Assembly (NCBI RefSeq): GCF_002159765.1
Contig: NZ_NFJH01000015.1
Coordinates: 1 to 44,641 of the forward strand
DNA from: Collinsella sp. An268
GTDB taxonomy: Bacteria; Actinomycetota; Coriobacteriia; Coriobacteriales; Coriobacteriaceae
Direction of reading: 5' to 3'
Length of the DNA stretch: 44,641 nt
In this document: positions 8,204-15,885 of the stretch, piece by piece
Layout of the letters: each line of letters starts with the position of its first letter
How positions within the stretch are numbered: position 1 is the first letter of the stretch
Notes under the pieces: generated by a model
What the model was told of the DNA's origin: nothing
Databases searched by the model: none
The model's input: the letters and a program-made list of their open reading frames with translations, nothing else
Made by a program: the position numbers and the translations under genes

Positions 8204-8386
8204 ATGGCTGACACCATTAAGATCAAGCAGGTCCGCAGCACCAACGGCTGCAAGAAGGACCAGGTTAGGACCGTTCACGCGCTCGGCCTCAAGAAGATCA
8301 ACCATACGCGCGAGATCGCCGACAACGAGTCGGTGCGCGGCATGATCTTCAAGGTCAAGCACCTTGTCGAGATTGTAGAGGAGTAG
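8204..8386 (+). CDS. rpmD: 50S ribosomal protein L30
   Basis: 60 residues, the normal size. [18 protein letters not shown] and [15 protein letters not shown] are typical of bacterial L30. It is packed between rpsE (2-nt gap) and rplO (2-nt gap), with ribosome binding sites inside the upstream genes (GGTAAGGAG, then GAGGAG). Confidence 0.97.
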   Translation: MADTIKIKQVRSTNGCKKDQVRTVHALGLKKINHTREIADNESVRGMIFKVKHLVEIVEE

Positions 8387-8388
8387 CA

Positions 8389-8838
8389 ATGCAGCTTCAC
8401 GATCTTACTCCCGCACCGGGTTCCACCCATCGCCGTAAGCGCATCGGCCGCGGTAACTCCTCCGGTCACGGCACCACCGCTGGTCGCGGCCAGAAGGGCC
8501 AGCTCTCCCGCTCCGGTGGCGGCAAGGGCGCCGGTTTCGAGGGTGGCCAGACCCCGCTTGCGATGCGCCTGCCCAAGCTCCCCGGTTTCCGCAACCCCCG
8601 TCGCATCGAGTACAAGGGCGTCAACATCGCTCGTCTCGATGAGAAGTTCGAGGACGGTGCGGTGATCGATGGTGCCGCGCTCAAGGCAGCCGGCATCATC
8701 AAGAAGGAGTTCGAGCCCGTTAAGGTTCTTGGTGAGGGCGAGACCACCAAGAAGTTCACCGTCAAGGTCGACAAGGTTTCGGCTGCGGCCAAGGCCAAGA
8801 TCGAGGCGGCTGGAGGGTCGGTCGAGCTCCCGTGCTAA
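8389..8838 (+). CDS. rplO: 50S ribosomal protein L15
   Basis: 149 residues. It has the glycine-rich N-terminal tail ([39 protein letters not shown]) that threads into the 23S rRNA, and a C-terminal globular domain ending in [14 protein letters not shown]. The last codons overlap the secY start by 7 nt, which suggests translational coupling. Confidence 0.98.
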   Translation: MQLHDLTPAPGSTHRRKRIGRGNSSGHGTTAGRGQKGQLSRSGGGKGAGFEGGQTPLAMRLPKLPGFRNPRRIEYKGVNIARLDEKFEDGAVIDGAALKAAGIIKKEFEPVKVLGEGETTKKFTVKVDKVSAAAKAKIEAAGGSVELPC

Positions 8839-10115
8839 CTGGCCTGAAGAACGCTTTCCGCATTAAAGATCTGCGCGAAAAGATTCTCTTCACCATAGCG
8901 ATGCTCGTGGTGTACCGCATCGGTGCCCACGTGCCTGTGCCCGGCATCCCCTTCGGGGAGATGGTGGACTTGTTCAGCGGCGACAACTCTGTCGCCGCTG
9001 GCGCTATGTCGCTCCTGAATCTTTTCTCGGGCGGCGCGCTCAGCTATGTGTCGGTGTTCTCGCTTGGCATCATGCCCTACATCACGAGCTCGATCATCCT
9101 TCAGATGCTCCAGAGCGTGGTGCCGAGTCTGCACGAGCTTGCCCGTGAGGGCGAGGTCGGTCAGACCAAGATCACCCAGTATTCTCGCTATCTGACGCTG
9201 GCGCTTGCGCTGCTCAACTCGATCGGCTATCTCTTCCTCTTCAAGGGGTACGGCATCAACTTCAACGGGGCCGGCGCTCCGGAGATCATCTTCGATATCC
9301 TGATCGTCGGTACGCTCACCGCCGGTGCCATGCTCATCATGTGGATCGGTGAGCTCATCACCCAGCGCGGTATCGGCAACGGCATGTCGCTCATCATCTT
9401 CGCCAACATCATGGCGGGGCTGCCGGCGGCCATCGTTTCCTCCGCGGCCGAGGGCACGGTGGGCATCGTCATCACCGCGGTGATCTTCGTGGTCATCCTC
9501 TGCGTGATTCCGCTTATCGTCTATCTCGAGCGCGGTCAGCGCCGCATCCCGGTCCAGTACGCCAAGCGCGTTGTGGGCCGCCGCATGATGGGCGGTCAGT
9601 CCACCTACCTGCCCATCAAGGTCAACACCGCGGGCGTCGTGCCGATCATCTTCGCGAGTGCGCTTCTGTACTTCCCGGCTCAGCTCGCCGTGTTCTTCCC
9701 GGGCATCGGCTGGGTCCAGGCGGTCGCGGGCGCGCTGGCGAGCGGTTGGATCAACTGGATCTTGAACGTCGTTCTCATCGTGTTCTTCGCCTACTTCTAT
9801 ACGAGCATGGTGTTCAACCCCGATGAGACGGCTGACAACCTGAAGAAGCAGGGCGGCTTCATCCCGGGCGTGCGCCCCGGCAAGGCCACGGCCGCCTACA
9901 TCAAGAACGCCCTCAACAAGATCACCCTGCCCAGCGCGATCTTCCTGGCGCTTATCGCCATCGTGCCGTCCATCGTGTTCTCGTTCACGGGCAACCAGCT
10001 CATCCAGTCGTTTGGCGGCACCTCGGTCCTCATCATGGTCGGCGTGGTTCTCGATACGCTTGCCAAGGTCGAGAGCCAGCTCAAGATGTATGATTATGAC
10101 GGGTTCTTCAAGTAG
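8832..10115 (+). CDS. secY: SecY, channel subunit of the Sec translocase
   Basis: 427 residues with ten predicted membrane helices. It forms the protein-conducting channel with SecE and is driven by SecA or the ribosome. Landmarks are [12 protein letters not shown] near the N-terminus, the plug region [29 protein letters not shown], the cytoplasmic loop [11 protein letters not shown] and the late [24 protein letters not shown]. The start is GTG at 8832 inside the end of rplO. No other start places the conserved N-terminal helix correctly. Confidence 0.98.
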   Translation: MLTGLKNAFRIKDLREKILFTIAMLVVYRIGAHVPVPGIPFGEMVDLFSGDNSVAAGAMSLLNLFSGGALSYVSVFSLGIMPYITSSIILQMLQSVVPSLHELAREGEVGQTKITQYSRYLTLALALLNSIGYLFLFKGYGINFNGAGAPEIIFDILIVGTLTAGAMLIMWIGELITQRGIGNGMSLIIFANIMAGLPAAIVSSAAEGTVGIVITAVIFVVILCVIPLIVYLERGQRRIPVQYAKRVVGRRMMGGQSTYLPIKVNTAGVVPIIFASALLYFPAQLAVFFPGIGWVQAVAGALASGWINWILNVVLIVFFAYFYTSMVFNPDETADNLKKQGGFIPGVRPGKATAAYIKNALNKITLPSAIFLALIAIVPSIVFSFTGNQLIQSFGGTSVLIMVGVVLDTLAKVESQLKMYDYDGFFK

Positions 10116-10140
10116 GCATCAGGCTTGAGAGGAGTCAGCC

Positions 10141-10767
10141 ATGAACATCGTTTTGCTCGGGGCTCCGGGCGCCGGTAAGGGCACCGTAGCTCAAGAACTC
10201 GTAGAGGACTTTGGCTTTGCCCACATCTCTACGGGCGACCTGCTCCGCGCTGCCGTAAAGAGCGGCAGTGAGCTCGGCGTCAAGGCCAAAAGCTACATGG
10301 ACGCCGGCGAGCTCGTTCCCGACCAGCTCGTTATCGACCTGGTGAAGGAGCGCCTGGCCGCCGATGATGCTCAGAAGGGCTTCATCCTCGATGGCTTCCC
10401 GCGCAACACCATGCAGGCGGTCACGCTCGATTCTGAGCTCGGTGCGATGGGCAACCCGCTCGATGCGGCGCTGCTGATCGATGTCGAGCCCAAGGTGATC
10501 ATCGAGCGCCTGTCCAACCGTCGCACCTGCCGCGCCTGCGGCTACACCGGCACTGCTGCCGACGAGGTGTGCCCCAAGTGCGCCGGCGAGATGTATCAGC
10601 GCGACGATGACAAGCCGGAGACGATTGCCAACCGTCTCGATGTGTACGAGAAGAACACCAGCCCGCTCGTCGAGTACTACCGCGGGCAAGGGCGTCTCGA
10701 CGTCGTCAACGGCGTCGGTACGATCGCTGAGGTGCATGAGCGCGTTAAGGAAGCGCTTGGTCTATGA
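10141..10767 (+). CDS. adk: Adenylate kinase, zinc-binding LID type
   Basis: 208 residues; it interconverts ATP + AMP and 2 ADP. The P-loop GAPGAGKGT is at 7-15 and FILDGFPRN is near 81. The long LID domain carries Cys130, Cys133, Cys144 and Cys147, a structural zinc site found in many Gram-positives. The ATG follows AGAGGAG. The last bases overlap the map start (ATGA), so the pair is translationally coupled, as in the standard secY-adk-map order. Confidence 0.98.
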   Translation: MNIVLLGAPGAGKGTVAQELVEDFGFAHISTGDLLRAAVKSGSELGVKAKSYMDAGELVPDQLVIDLVKERLAADDAQKGFILDGFPRNTMQAVTLDSELGAMGNPLDAALLIDVEPKVIIERLSNRRTCRACGYTGTAADEVCPKCAGEMYQRDDDKPETIANRLDVYEKNTSPLVEYYRGQGRLDVVNGVGTIAEVHERVKEALGL

Positions 10768-11552
10768 TCAAAATTAAGTCTGCACAAGAGATCGAGCAGA
10801 TGAAGAAAGCCGGGGCGCTGTCTAAGATGGCGCTCCGGCACGTTGGTGCCATGGTGCGCCCTGGCGTCTCGACGTTCGAGCTCGATCAGCTCGCTGAGCA
10901 AATCATCCGCATGCATGGCGGTATTCCCACGTTTAAGGGGTACGGCGGATTCCCGGGTTCCATCTGCGCGTCCTTGAACGACGCTGTGGTGCACGGTATA
11001 CCCAACCCCGATATCATCCTGCGCGACGGCGACATCATCTCGATCGACACCGGGGCCACCGTTGACGGCTGGGTGGGGGATAACGCTTGGACGTTCTACG
11101 TCGGCAACCCCTCGCAGGAAGTCAAGGCCCTGTGCGAGGTCACGCTCGACTGTCTGAAGGAGGGCATTGCCCAGGCTGTTCCGGGTAACCGCATCGGCGA
11201 CATCGGCCATGCCATCCAGAGCCTGGCCGAGCGTCACGGCTATGGCGTGCTCCGCGAGTACGTGGGTCACGGGGTAGGACGTGTCATGCACGAGGACCCC
11301 AACGTTCCCAACTGGGGCAAGAAAGGTCGCGGCGTGAAGCTCGAGGCCGGTATGGTCATTGCCATCGAGCCCATGATCACGCTCGGTACCTACCATGTGA
11401 GCGTGGGGCCGGACGGCTGGCTTGTCACCACCGACGACGGTCTGCCCGCCGCGCACTACGAGAACACCATTGCTATCACCAATGACGGCCCGGTCATCCT
11501 CACGCAGGACGCCCAGGGCGCCTGGTGCTCCATGCAGGGCGGTGTGATGTAA
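10764..11552 (+). CDS. map: Methionine aminopeptidase, type I
   Basis: 262 residues; it removes the initiator methionine from nascent proteins. The five metal ligands can be placed: Asp in SIDTGATVDG, Asp in GDNAWT, His in GHGVGRVMHEDP, Glu in AIEPMIT and Glu in YENTIAIT. There is no N-terminal zinc-finger or SH3 extension, so this is the short type Ia form. It starts inside the adk stop. In most relatives infA follows at once; here a terminator-like hairpin and an antisense gene intervene. Confidence 0.97.
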   Translation: MIKIKSAQEIEQMKKAGALSKMALRHVGAMVRPGVSTFELDQLAEQIIRMHGGIPTFKGYGGFPGSICASLNDAVVHGIPNPDIILRDGDIISIDTGATVDGWVGDNAWTFYVGNPSQEVKALCEVTLDCLKEGIAQAVPGNRIGDIGHAIQSLAERHGYGVLREYVGHGVGRVMHEDPNVPNWGKKGRGVKLEAGMVIAIEPMITLGTYHVSVGPDGWLVTTDDGLPAAHYENTIAITNDGPVILTQDAQGAWCSMQGGVM

Positions 11553-11625
11553 CGCCATCGCTTGGCTTGGCCGGCGGGTAACGGTGAATATCCGTAAGCG
11601 CTGAGGCTTATATGGCTCAATCTGA

Positions 11626-11649
11626 AAGGAGGCCCTGCTGGGCCTCCTT
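11626..11649 (+). terminator. Terminator-like hairpin after map
   Basis: AAGGAGGCCC (11626-11635), loop TGCT, GGGCCTCCTT (11640-11649): a perfect 10-bp stem followed by only a short, interrupted T tract. It separates the rplE-to-map block from infA. It could also serve the antisense gene on the other strand. Confidence 0.65.
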
Positions 11650-11716
11650 CGCTTATGCGAGGTTTTAGCAATGTGCAATATATTTCACATTGCCCGAAAG
11701 AAGAACGCCCATTAGA

Positions 11717-12178
11717 TCATCGTCCGTTGTCGCGAAGAATTCCTATCCCGCTTTCGTCGTAATGTTCCCTATACCATTTCTTACAACATTGATAGTCAAG
11801 GTATAACAGCGTGCGCTTCTGCACATCGTGCTCATCTACTCCAAGGAGCAGACGAGCCTCCAGATAGAGGCGGTTGCAGTTAGAGGCGATGTAACACGTG
11901 TTGGCCTCCACAATGAGAAAAACCTTCTGAAGGTCTCCGGAACTTGTGTCACGGTAGATTGCTGAATTCCTCTCAGAGTGGGAGAAAACAAATAGATGCA
12001 GCTTCATGTCGGCTATGGATAGATGGTGCGCATCGTTGCTGACAGCATACAAGGCATTCTGCCTGTACATGTTTAAGGAGCAGGCTGTTAGAGCGGCGTC
12101 TTCCGGGTCGCTCGTTTCGAAGAAGTCGTAGAGATTGGCCAGCTGACGCGTGAGCTCGTCGAAGTCCAGTCGGTGCAT
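11717..12178 (-). CDS. Low-GC orphan protein between map and infA
   Basis: 153 residues; I do not recognise the family. It is predicted soluble and rather acidic at the start (MHRLDFDELTRQLANLY, FETSDPED), with several cysteines (CCKKWYREHY near the end) and no signal peptide or clear motif. Its GC content is near 45-50 % by eye, against well above 60 % on both sides, and codon choice follows the low GC, so it looks acquired. It is antisense to the ribosomal cluster and separates map from infA. The ATG at 12178 is the first in frame, with only a weak ribosome binding site. Length, open frame and composition favour a real gene, but expression is unproven. Confidence 0.55.
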   Translation of the reverse strand: MHRLDFDELTRQLANLYDFFETSDPEDAALTACSLNMYRQNALYAVSNDAHHLSIADMKLHLFVFSHSERNSAIYRDTSSGDLQKVFLIVEANTCYIASNCNRLYLEARLLLGVDEHDVQKRTLLYLDYQCCKKWYREHYDESGIGILRDNGR

Positions 12179-12309
12179 TGTGGTCCAATCGACACAGATG
12201 AAGCGGCTTCCAGTGTTCTTCGGGAACGCCTATCAGTATAGGAGACGTTGCGAGCGAAGAAAATTGTGGAGTCGATACGAAAAATCCACGATAGCGTGCA
12301 GTAGTGCGC

Positions 12310-12315
12310 TATCAT
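12310..12315 (+). promoter_or_regulatory. Candidate -10 element for infA and the alpha block
   Basis: TATCAT preceded by TGCGC, matching the element ahead of rplE (5130). No good -35 is visible 16-18 nt upstream. A promoter somewhere in 12179-12354 is needed because the hairpin and antisense gene isolate infA from map. Confidence 0.3.
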
Positions 12316-12354
12316 ACGCTGTTGCTGTATGTTTCGCGAGAGAAAGATGTGCTT

Positions 12355-12573
12355 GTGAAGAAGGAAGATGCCATCGAGCTTGAGGGCACGGTAACCGAGC
12401 CGCTCCCCAATGCCATGTTCCGCGTCGAGCTTGAGAACGGGGCCTCGGTCCTGTGCTCCATCTCGGGCAAGATTCGCATGAACTACATCCGCATCCTTCC
12501 CGGCGACCGTGTGGTTGTGGAGATCTCTCCCTACGACCTCACGCGCGGGCGCATCACCTATCGCTACAAATAG
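12355..12573 (+). CDS. infA: Translation initiation factor IF-1
   Basis: 72 residues, exactly the usual length when started at GTG 12355 ([12 protein letters not shown]...). The frame is open further upstream, and a GTG at 12349 would add two residues. But AGAGAAAG ends about 8 nt ahead of 12355 and only 2 nt ahead of 12349. The single OB-fold is clear: [33 protein letters not shown], and the end [10 protein letters not shown]-1 blocks the A site during initiation. The next gene, rpmJ, lies 134 nt downstream. Confidence 0.95.
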   Translation: MKKEDAIELEGTVTEPLPNAMFRVELENGASVLCSISGKIRMNYIRILPGDRVVVEISPYDLTRGRITYRYK

Positions 12574-12707
12574 CAGCCCGTATCGGATGGGGAGGGGAGC
12601 GCTCAAGCCCCGAGCCGTTCGGTGCGCTCATCAGCCGGTTATTCACGTCTGCGGCTGGACGAGTAGATAGTAGGTATACGTTTGAGCACAACTGAGAGGA
12701 TCGCATC

Positions 12708-12821
12708 ATGAAGGTACGTCCTTCCGTCAAGAAGATGTGCGACAAGTGCAAGATCATTAGGCGCCACGGCAAGGTGCTCGTTATCTGCGAGAACCCGCGC
12801 CACAAGCAGCGTCAGGGTTAA
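12708..12821 (+). CDS. rpmJ: 50S ribosomal protein L36
   Basis: 37 residues, hand-translated: [18 protein letters not shown], then [19 protein letters not shown]. Cys11, Cys14, Cys27 and His32 form the zinc site of the C+ form of L36. The ATG at 12708 follows GAGAGGA. It sits in its standard place between infA and rpsM. Confidence 0.97.
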   Translation: MKVRPSVKKMCDKCKIIRRHGKVLVICENPRHKQRQG

Positions 12822-12836
12822 AGAGAGGAGACTACG

Positions 12837-13211
12837 TTGGCCCGTATTAGCGGTGTCGATCTCCCGCGCGAGAAGCGCATCGAGATCGGTCTGACCTACA
12901 TTTACGGCATCGGCCGCACCACCGCCAGCAAGATCTGCGCGGAGACGAAGATCAACCCGGATACGCGTGTCAAGGACCTCACCGAGGAGGAAGTTGACAC
13001 CATCCGTAAGTACATCGATGAGGCCGGTCTCATGATCGAGGGCGACCTGCGTCGTGAGCACAACCAGAACATCAAGCGCCTCATGGACATCGGCTGCAAC
13101 CGTGGCCTGCGTCACCGCAAGGGCCTGCCGGTCCGCGGTCAGCGCACCCACACCAACGCTCGTACCCGCAAGGGTCCGAAGCGTCAGATCGGTGCCAAGA
13201 AGAAGAAATAA
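12837..13211 (+). CDS. rpsM: 30S ribosomal protein S13
   Basis: 124 residues. It starts [25 protein letters not shown], has the helix-two-turn-helix region (GRTTASKIC), and ends in the basic tail [28 protein letters not shown]13 forms the intersubunit bridge to L5 and contacts the P-site tRNA. The start is TTG at 12837, which has GAGAGGAG 7-8 nt upstream and gives the exact conserved N-terminus. Confidence 0.97.
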   Translation: MARISGVDLPREKRIEIGLTYIYGIGRTTASKICAETKINPDTRVKDLTEEEVDTIRKYIDEAGLMIEGDLRREHNQNIKRLMDIGCNRGLRHRKGLPVRGQRTHTNARTRKGPKRQIGAKKKK

Positions 13212-13224
13212 GGAGAGCGCTTAG

Positions 13225-13632
13225 ATGGCTACTGCAAAGAACAAGCGCGCCGCGCAGACCCGCATCAAGCGCGCCGACCGCAAGAACATCTCGGTGGGGC
13301 AGGCTCACATCCGTTCCACCTTCAACAACACGATCGTTTCGATCACCGATCCCCAGGGCAACGTCATTGCCTGGAAGTCCGCTGGTCAGGTTGGCTTCAA
13401 GGGCTCGCGCAAGAGCACCCCGTTTGCCGCCCAGATGGCTGCCGAGGCCTGCGCCAAGGCCGCTATGGAGCACGGTATGCACAAGGTCGCCGTGTTCGTG
13501 AAGGGCCCCGGCTCGGGTCGCGAGACCGCCATCCGCTCGCTTCAGGCCGCCGGCCTCGAGGTTTCGAGCATTCAGGACAAGACGCCCATTCCGCACAACG
13601 GCTGCCGCCCCAAGAAGCGTCGCCGCGTGTAA
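13225..13632 (+). CDS. rpsK: 30S ribosomal protein S11
   Basis: 135 residues. A basic Lys/Arg/Ala N-terminus is followed by [39 protein letters not shown] and the C-terminal [18 protein letters not shown]. It lines the platform and contacts mRNA upstream of the E site. The ATG follows AAGGAGAG; the gap to rpsM is 13 nt. Confidence 0.98.
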   Translation: MATAKNKRAAQTRIKRADRKNISVGQAHIRSTFNNTIVSITDPQGNVIAWKSAGQVGFKGSRKSTPFAAQMAAEACAKAAMEHGMHKVAVFVKGPGSGRETAIRSLQAAGLEVSSIQDKTPIPHNGCRPKKRRRV

Positions 13633-13653
13633 CTCTGAAAGGATCGCTTTACC

Positions 13654-14250
13654 ATGGCAATTGACAGGACTCCTGTTATCAAGCGCTGCCGCCAGCTCGG
13701 GATCGATCCCGTTGAGCTCGGTTACAGCAGCAAGAAGGAATCGATTCGCCAGCCCAAGCGCCGTCGCAAGGAATCCGAGTACGGCATGCAGCTGCGCGAG
13801 AAGCAGAAGGCTAAGTTCATCTACGGTGTGCTCGAGAAGCAGTTCCACCACTACTACGAGCGCGCTCTGCGTATGGAGGGCGTCACGGGTGAGAACCTCA
13901 TGACGCTGCTCGAGCGTCGCCTCGACAACGTGGTGTTCCGTCTCGGCTTCGCCCGCACCCGCAAGGAGGCTCGCCAGACCGTCCGTCACGGCCACTTCAC
14001 CGTGAACGGCCGTCGTGTCGACATCCCGTCCTTCCTCGTCAAGCCCGGCGACGTCGTGGCCGTGGGCGAGAAGTACCGCGACCTGCTTCCCATCAAGGAG
14101 GCTCTCATCCAGTCCGAGCGCTTCGAGGTGCCCGGCTGGCTCGAGGTTGATATCGAGAAGCTCTCTGGCAATGTGCTCTCCCTGCCCACGCGTGAGCAGA
14201 TCAGCACCGATATCCAAGAGCAGCTCATCGTCGAGCTCTACTCTAAGTAG
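13654..14250 (+). CDS. rpsD: 30S ribosomal protein S4
   Basis: 198 residues, without the N-terminal cysteine cluster of some S4 proteins. [27 protein letters not shown] is followed by the S4 RNA-binding domain ([40 protein letters not shown]). It nucleates 30S assembly and often represses its own operon. The ATG follows GAAAGGA. Confidence 0.98.
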   Translation: MAIDRTPVIKRCRQLGIDPVELGYSSKKESIRQPKRRRKESEYGMQLREKQKAKFIYGVLEKQFHHYYERALRMEGVTGENLMTLLERRLDNVVFRLGFARTRKEARQTVRHGHFTVNGRRVDIPSFLVKPGDVVAVGEKYRDLLPIKEALIQSERFEVPGWLEVDIEKLSGNVLSLPTREQISTDIQEQLIVELYSK

Positions 14251-14294
14251 TCTAGTCCCGTATCGATTAGGCTGCTGAGGCTGGAGGTTAGTAC

Positions 14295-15236
14295 ATGTCA
14301 GAATTCATTAGGCCTCAGGTTCAGGTCGAGGAGATCAACGAGACCTCCGCGCGCGTTTCCGTCGAGCCGCTCGAGCGCGGCTACGGTGACACGCTCGGTA
14401 ACTCGCTGCGTCGTGTGCTTCTGTCGTCGCTCGAGGGCGCTGCGGTGGAGGCCATCCAGATCGATGGCGCTCAGCACGAGTTTACGACCATCCCCAACAT
14501 GGTCGAGGATGTCACCGATATCGTCCTGAACGTGAAGGGCCTGGTGTTCGAGGCTCTCGGCACCACCGAGGAGGGCACCGCGACCATCTCGGTCGACGGT
14601 CCCTGCGAGGTCGTCGGCGGCGATTTTGCCCTGCCTTCTGACTTCGAGCTCGTGAACCCCGACCATCACATCGCCACCCTCACCGAGGGCGGTCACCTGA
14701 CGATGAGCATGCGCATCGGCTACGGCCGCGGCTACGTGTCCTACGAGAACAACAAGCGTGACAACGACCCCATCGGCGTTATTCACGTTGATTCCCTGTT
14801 CTCGCCGGTTCGTCGCTGCGCCAAGCTTGTCGAGGCGTGCCGCGTCGGTCAGCACACCGACTACGACCGTCTGGTCTTGGAGATCGAGACCAACGGCGCG
14901 ATCAGCCCGCGTGACGCGGTGGTGCAGGCCGCCAACATCATCAACCAGCATATGACCGCCTTCATGAACCTTGCCGAGACCCCTGAGGTCGAGGAGGAGG
15001 TTTCGATTTTCGCCCCCGAGGTGACCAGCGATAACGCTGAGCTTGATAAGCAGATCGAGGACCTGGACCTCTCCGTCCGCTCCTACAACTGCCTCAAGCG
15101 CGCGAGCATCCATTCGGTGCGCCAGCTCGTCGAGTTCTCCGAGAACGACCTGCTGAACATCCGTAACTTCGGTGTGAAGTCGATTGAGGAAGTTAAGGAC
15201 AAGCTTCAGTCCATGGGGCTCAGCCTCAAGGACTAA
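14295..15236 (+). CDS. rpoA: RNA polymerase alpha subunit
   Basis: 313 residues. The N-terminal dimerisation domain has LERGYGDTLGNSLRRVLLSSLEGAAV; the C-terminal DNA-binding domain begins LDLSVRSYNCLKRASI and ends NIRNFGVKSIEEVKDKL. A short acidic linker joins them. It assembles the polymerase core and contacts UP elements and activators. Upstream is GGAGGTTAGTAC before the ATG, and rplQ follows after 30 nt. Confidence 0.98.
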   Translation: MSEFIRPQVQVEEINETSARVSVEPLERGYGDTLGNSLRRVLLSSLEGAAVEAIQIDGAQHEFTTIPNMVEDVTDIVLNVKGLVFEALGTTEEGTATISVDGPCEVVGGDFALPSDFELVNPDHHIATLTEGGHLTMSMRIGYGRGYVSYENNKRDNDPIGVIHVDSLFSPVRRCAKLVEACRVGQHTDYDRLVLEIETNGAISPRDAVVQAANIINQHMTAFMNLAETPEVEEEVSIFAPEVTSDNAELDKQIEDLDLSVRSYNCLKRASIHSVRQLVEFSENDLLNIRNFGVKSIEEVKDKLQSMGLSLKD

Positions 15237-15266
15237 CGCTATCGCGTATCAGAGGAGAAACGGACC

Positions 15267-15761
15267 ATGCGTCACAACAAGAAGAAGGGTCTGAAGCTCG
15301 GCACCGACGCCGCGCACACCCGTGCGATGAAGAAGAGCCTCGCCAAGGCGCTCTTCGAGAACGATCGCATCAAGACCACCGAGACGCGCGCCAAGGCGCT
15401 GCGCGGCTACGTGGAGCCGATCATCACCTGGGCGAAGAAGGGCGACCTTCACTCCCGTCGTCTCGCCATCGCCAAGCTCGGCGATAAGAACCTCGTTGCC
15501 GAGCTCTTCGACAAGGCCGCGCAGGGCATGTGGGCCGACCGCAACGGCGGTTACACCCGCATCATGAAGCTCGGCCCCCGCAAGGGCGACAACGCGCCGA
15601 TGGTCATCATCGAGATCGTGTCGGAGCCCGTGGTGAAGAAGGCCCCCAAGGCCGCTCCCGCCAAGAAGGCCGCGCCGGCCAAGGTCGAGAAGGCCGAGGA
15701 GGCTCCGGTTGAGGAGCCCGCGGCTGCCGAGGCTGCGACGGAGGAGAACGCCGCCGAGTAA
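15267..15761 (+). CDS. rplQ: 50S ribosomal protein L17 with Ala/Lys/Glu-rich tail
   Basis: 164 residues. The first about 118 are canonical L17 (MRHNKKKGLKLGTDAAHTRAMKKSL, then GGYTRIMKLGPRKGDNAPM). The last about 45 are a low-complexity tail with repeated APAKKAAPAK and then EEP/EEA, a Lys-rich part followed by an acidic part. L17 sits near the peptide exit tunnel, so the tail may lie on the ribosome surface; its role is unknown. Similar tails occur in some Actinobacteria. The gene ends the alpha block and is followed by a strong terminator. Confidence 0.95.
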   Translation: MRHNKKKGLKLGTDAAHTRAMKKSLAKALFENDRIKTTETRAKALRGYVEPIITWAKKGDLHSRRLAIAKLGDKNLVAELFDKAAQGMWADRNGGYTRIMKLGPRKGDNAPMVIIEIVSEPVVKKAPKAAPAKKAAPAKVEKAEEAPVEEPAAAEAATEENAAE

Positions 15762-15788
15762 CTGCTCGGAAGCCATATGCTCTGTTTG

Positions 15789-15817
15789 AGAGGGGTGCCT
15801 GCGGGCGCCCCTCTTTT
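15789..15817 (+). terminator. Terminator after rplQ
   Basis: GAGGGG-T-GCC (ending about 15799), loop, GGC-G-CCCCTC (to 15813), then TTTT. It closes the ribosomal cluster. A TATCAT at 15820-15825 just downstream could be a new -10 for the ECF gene. Confidence 0.8.
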
Positions 15818-15885
15818 GTGTATCATGCACGGGTGGATACGCTCTGTGTTTGATGCGGAGCACGCATGATGGCAGGGAGGGGGAG

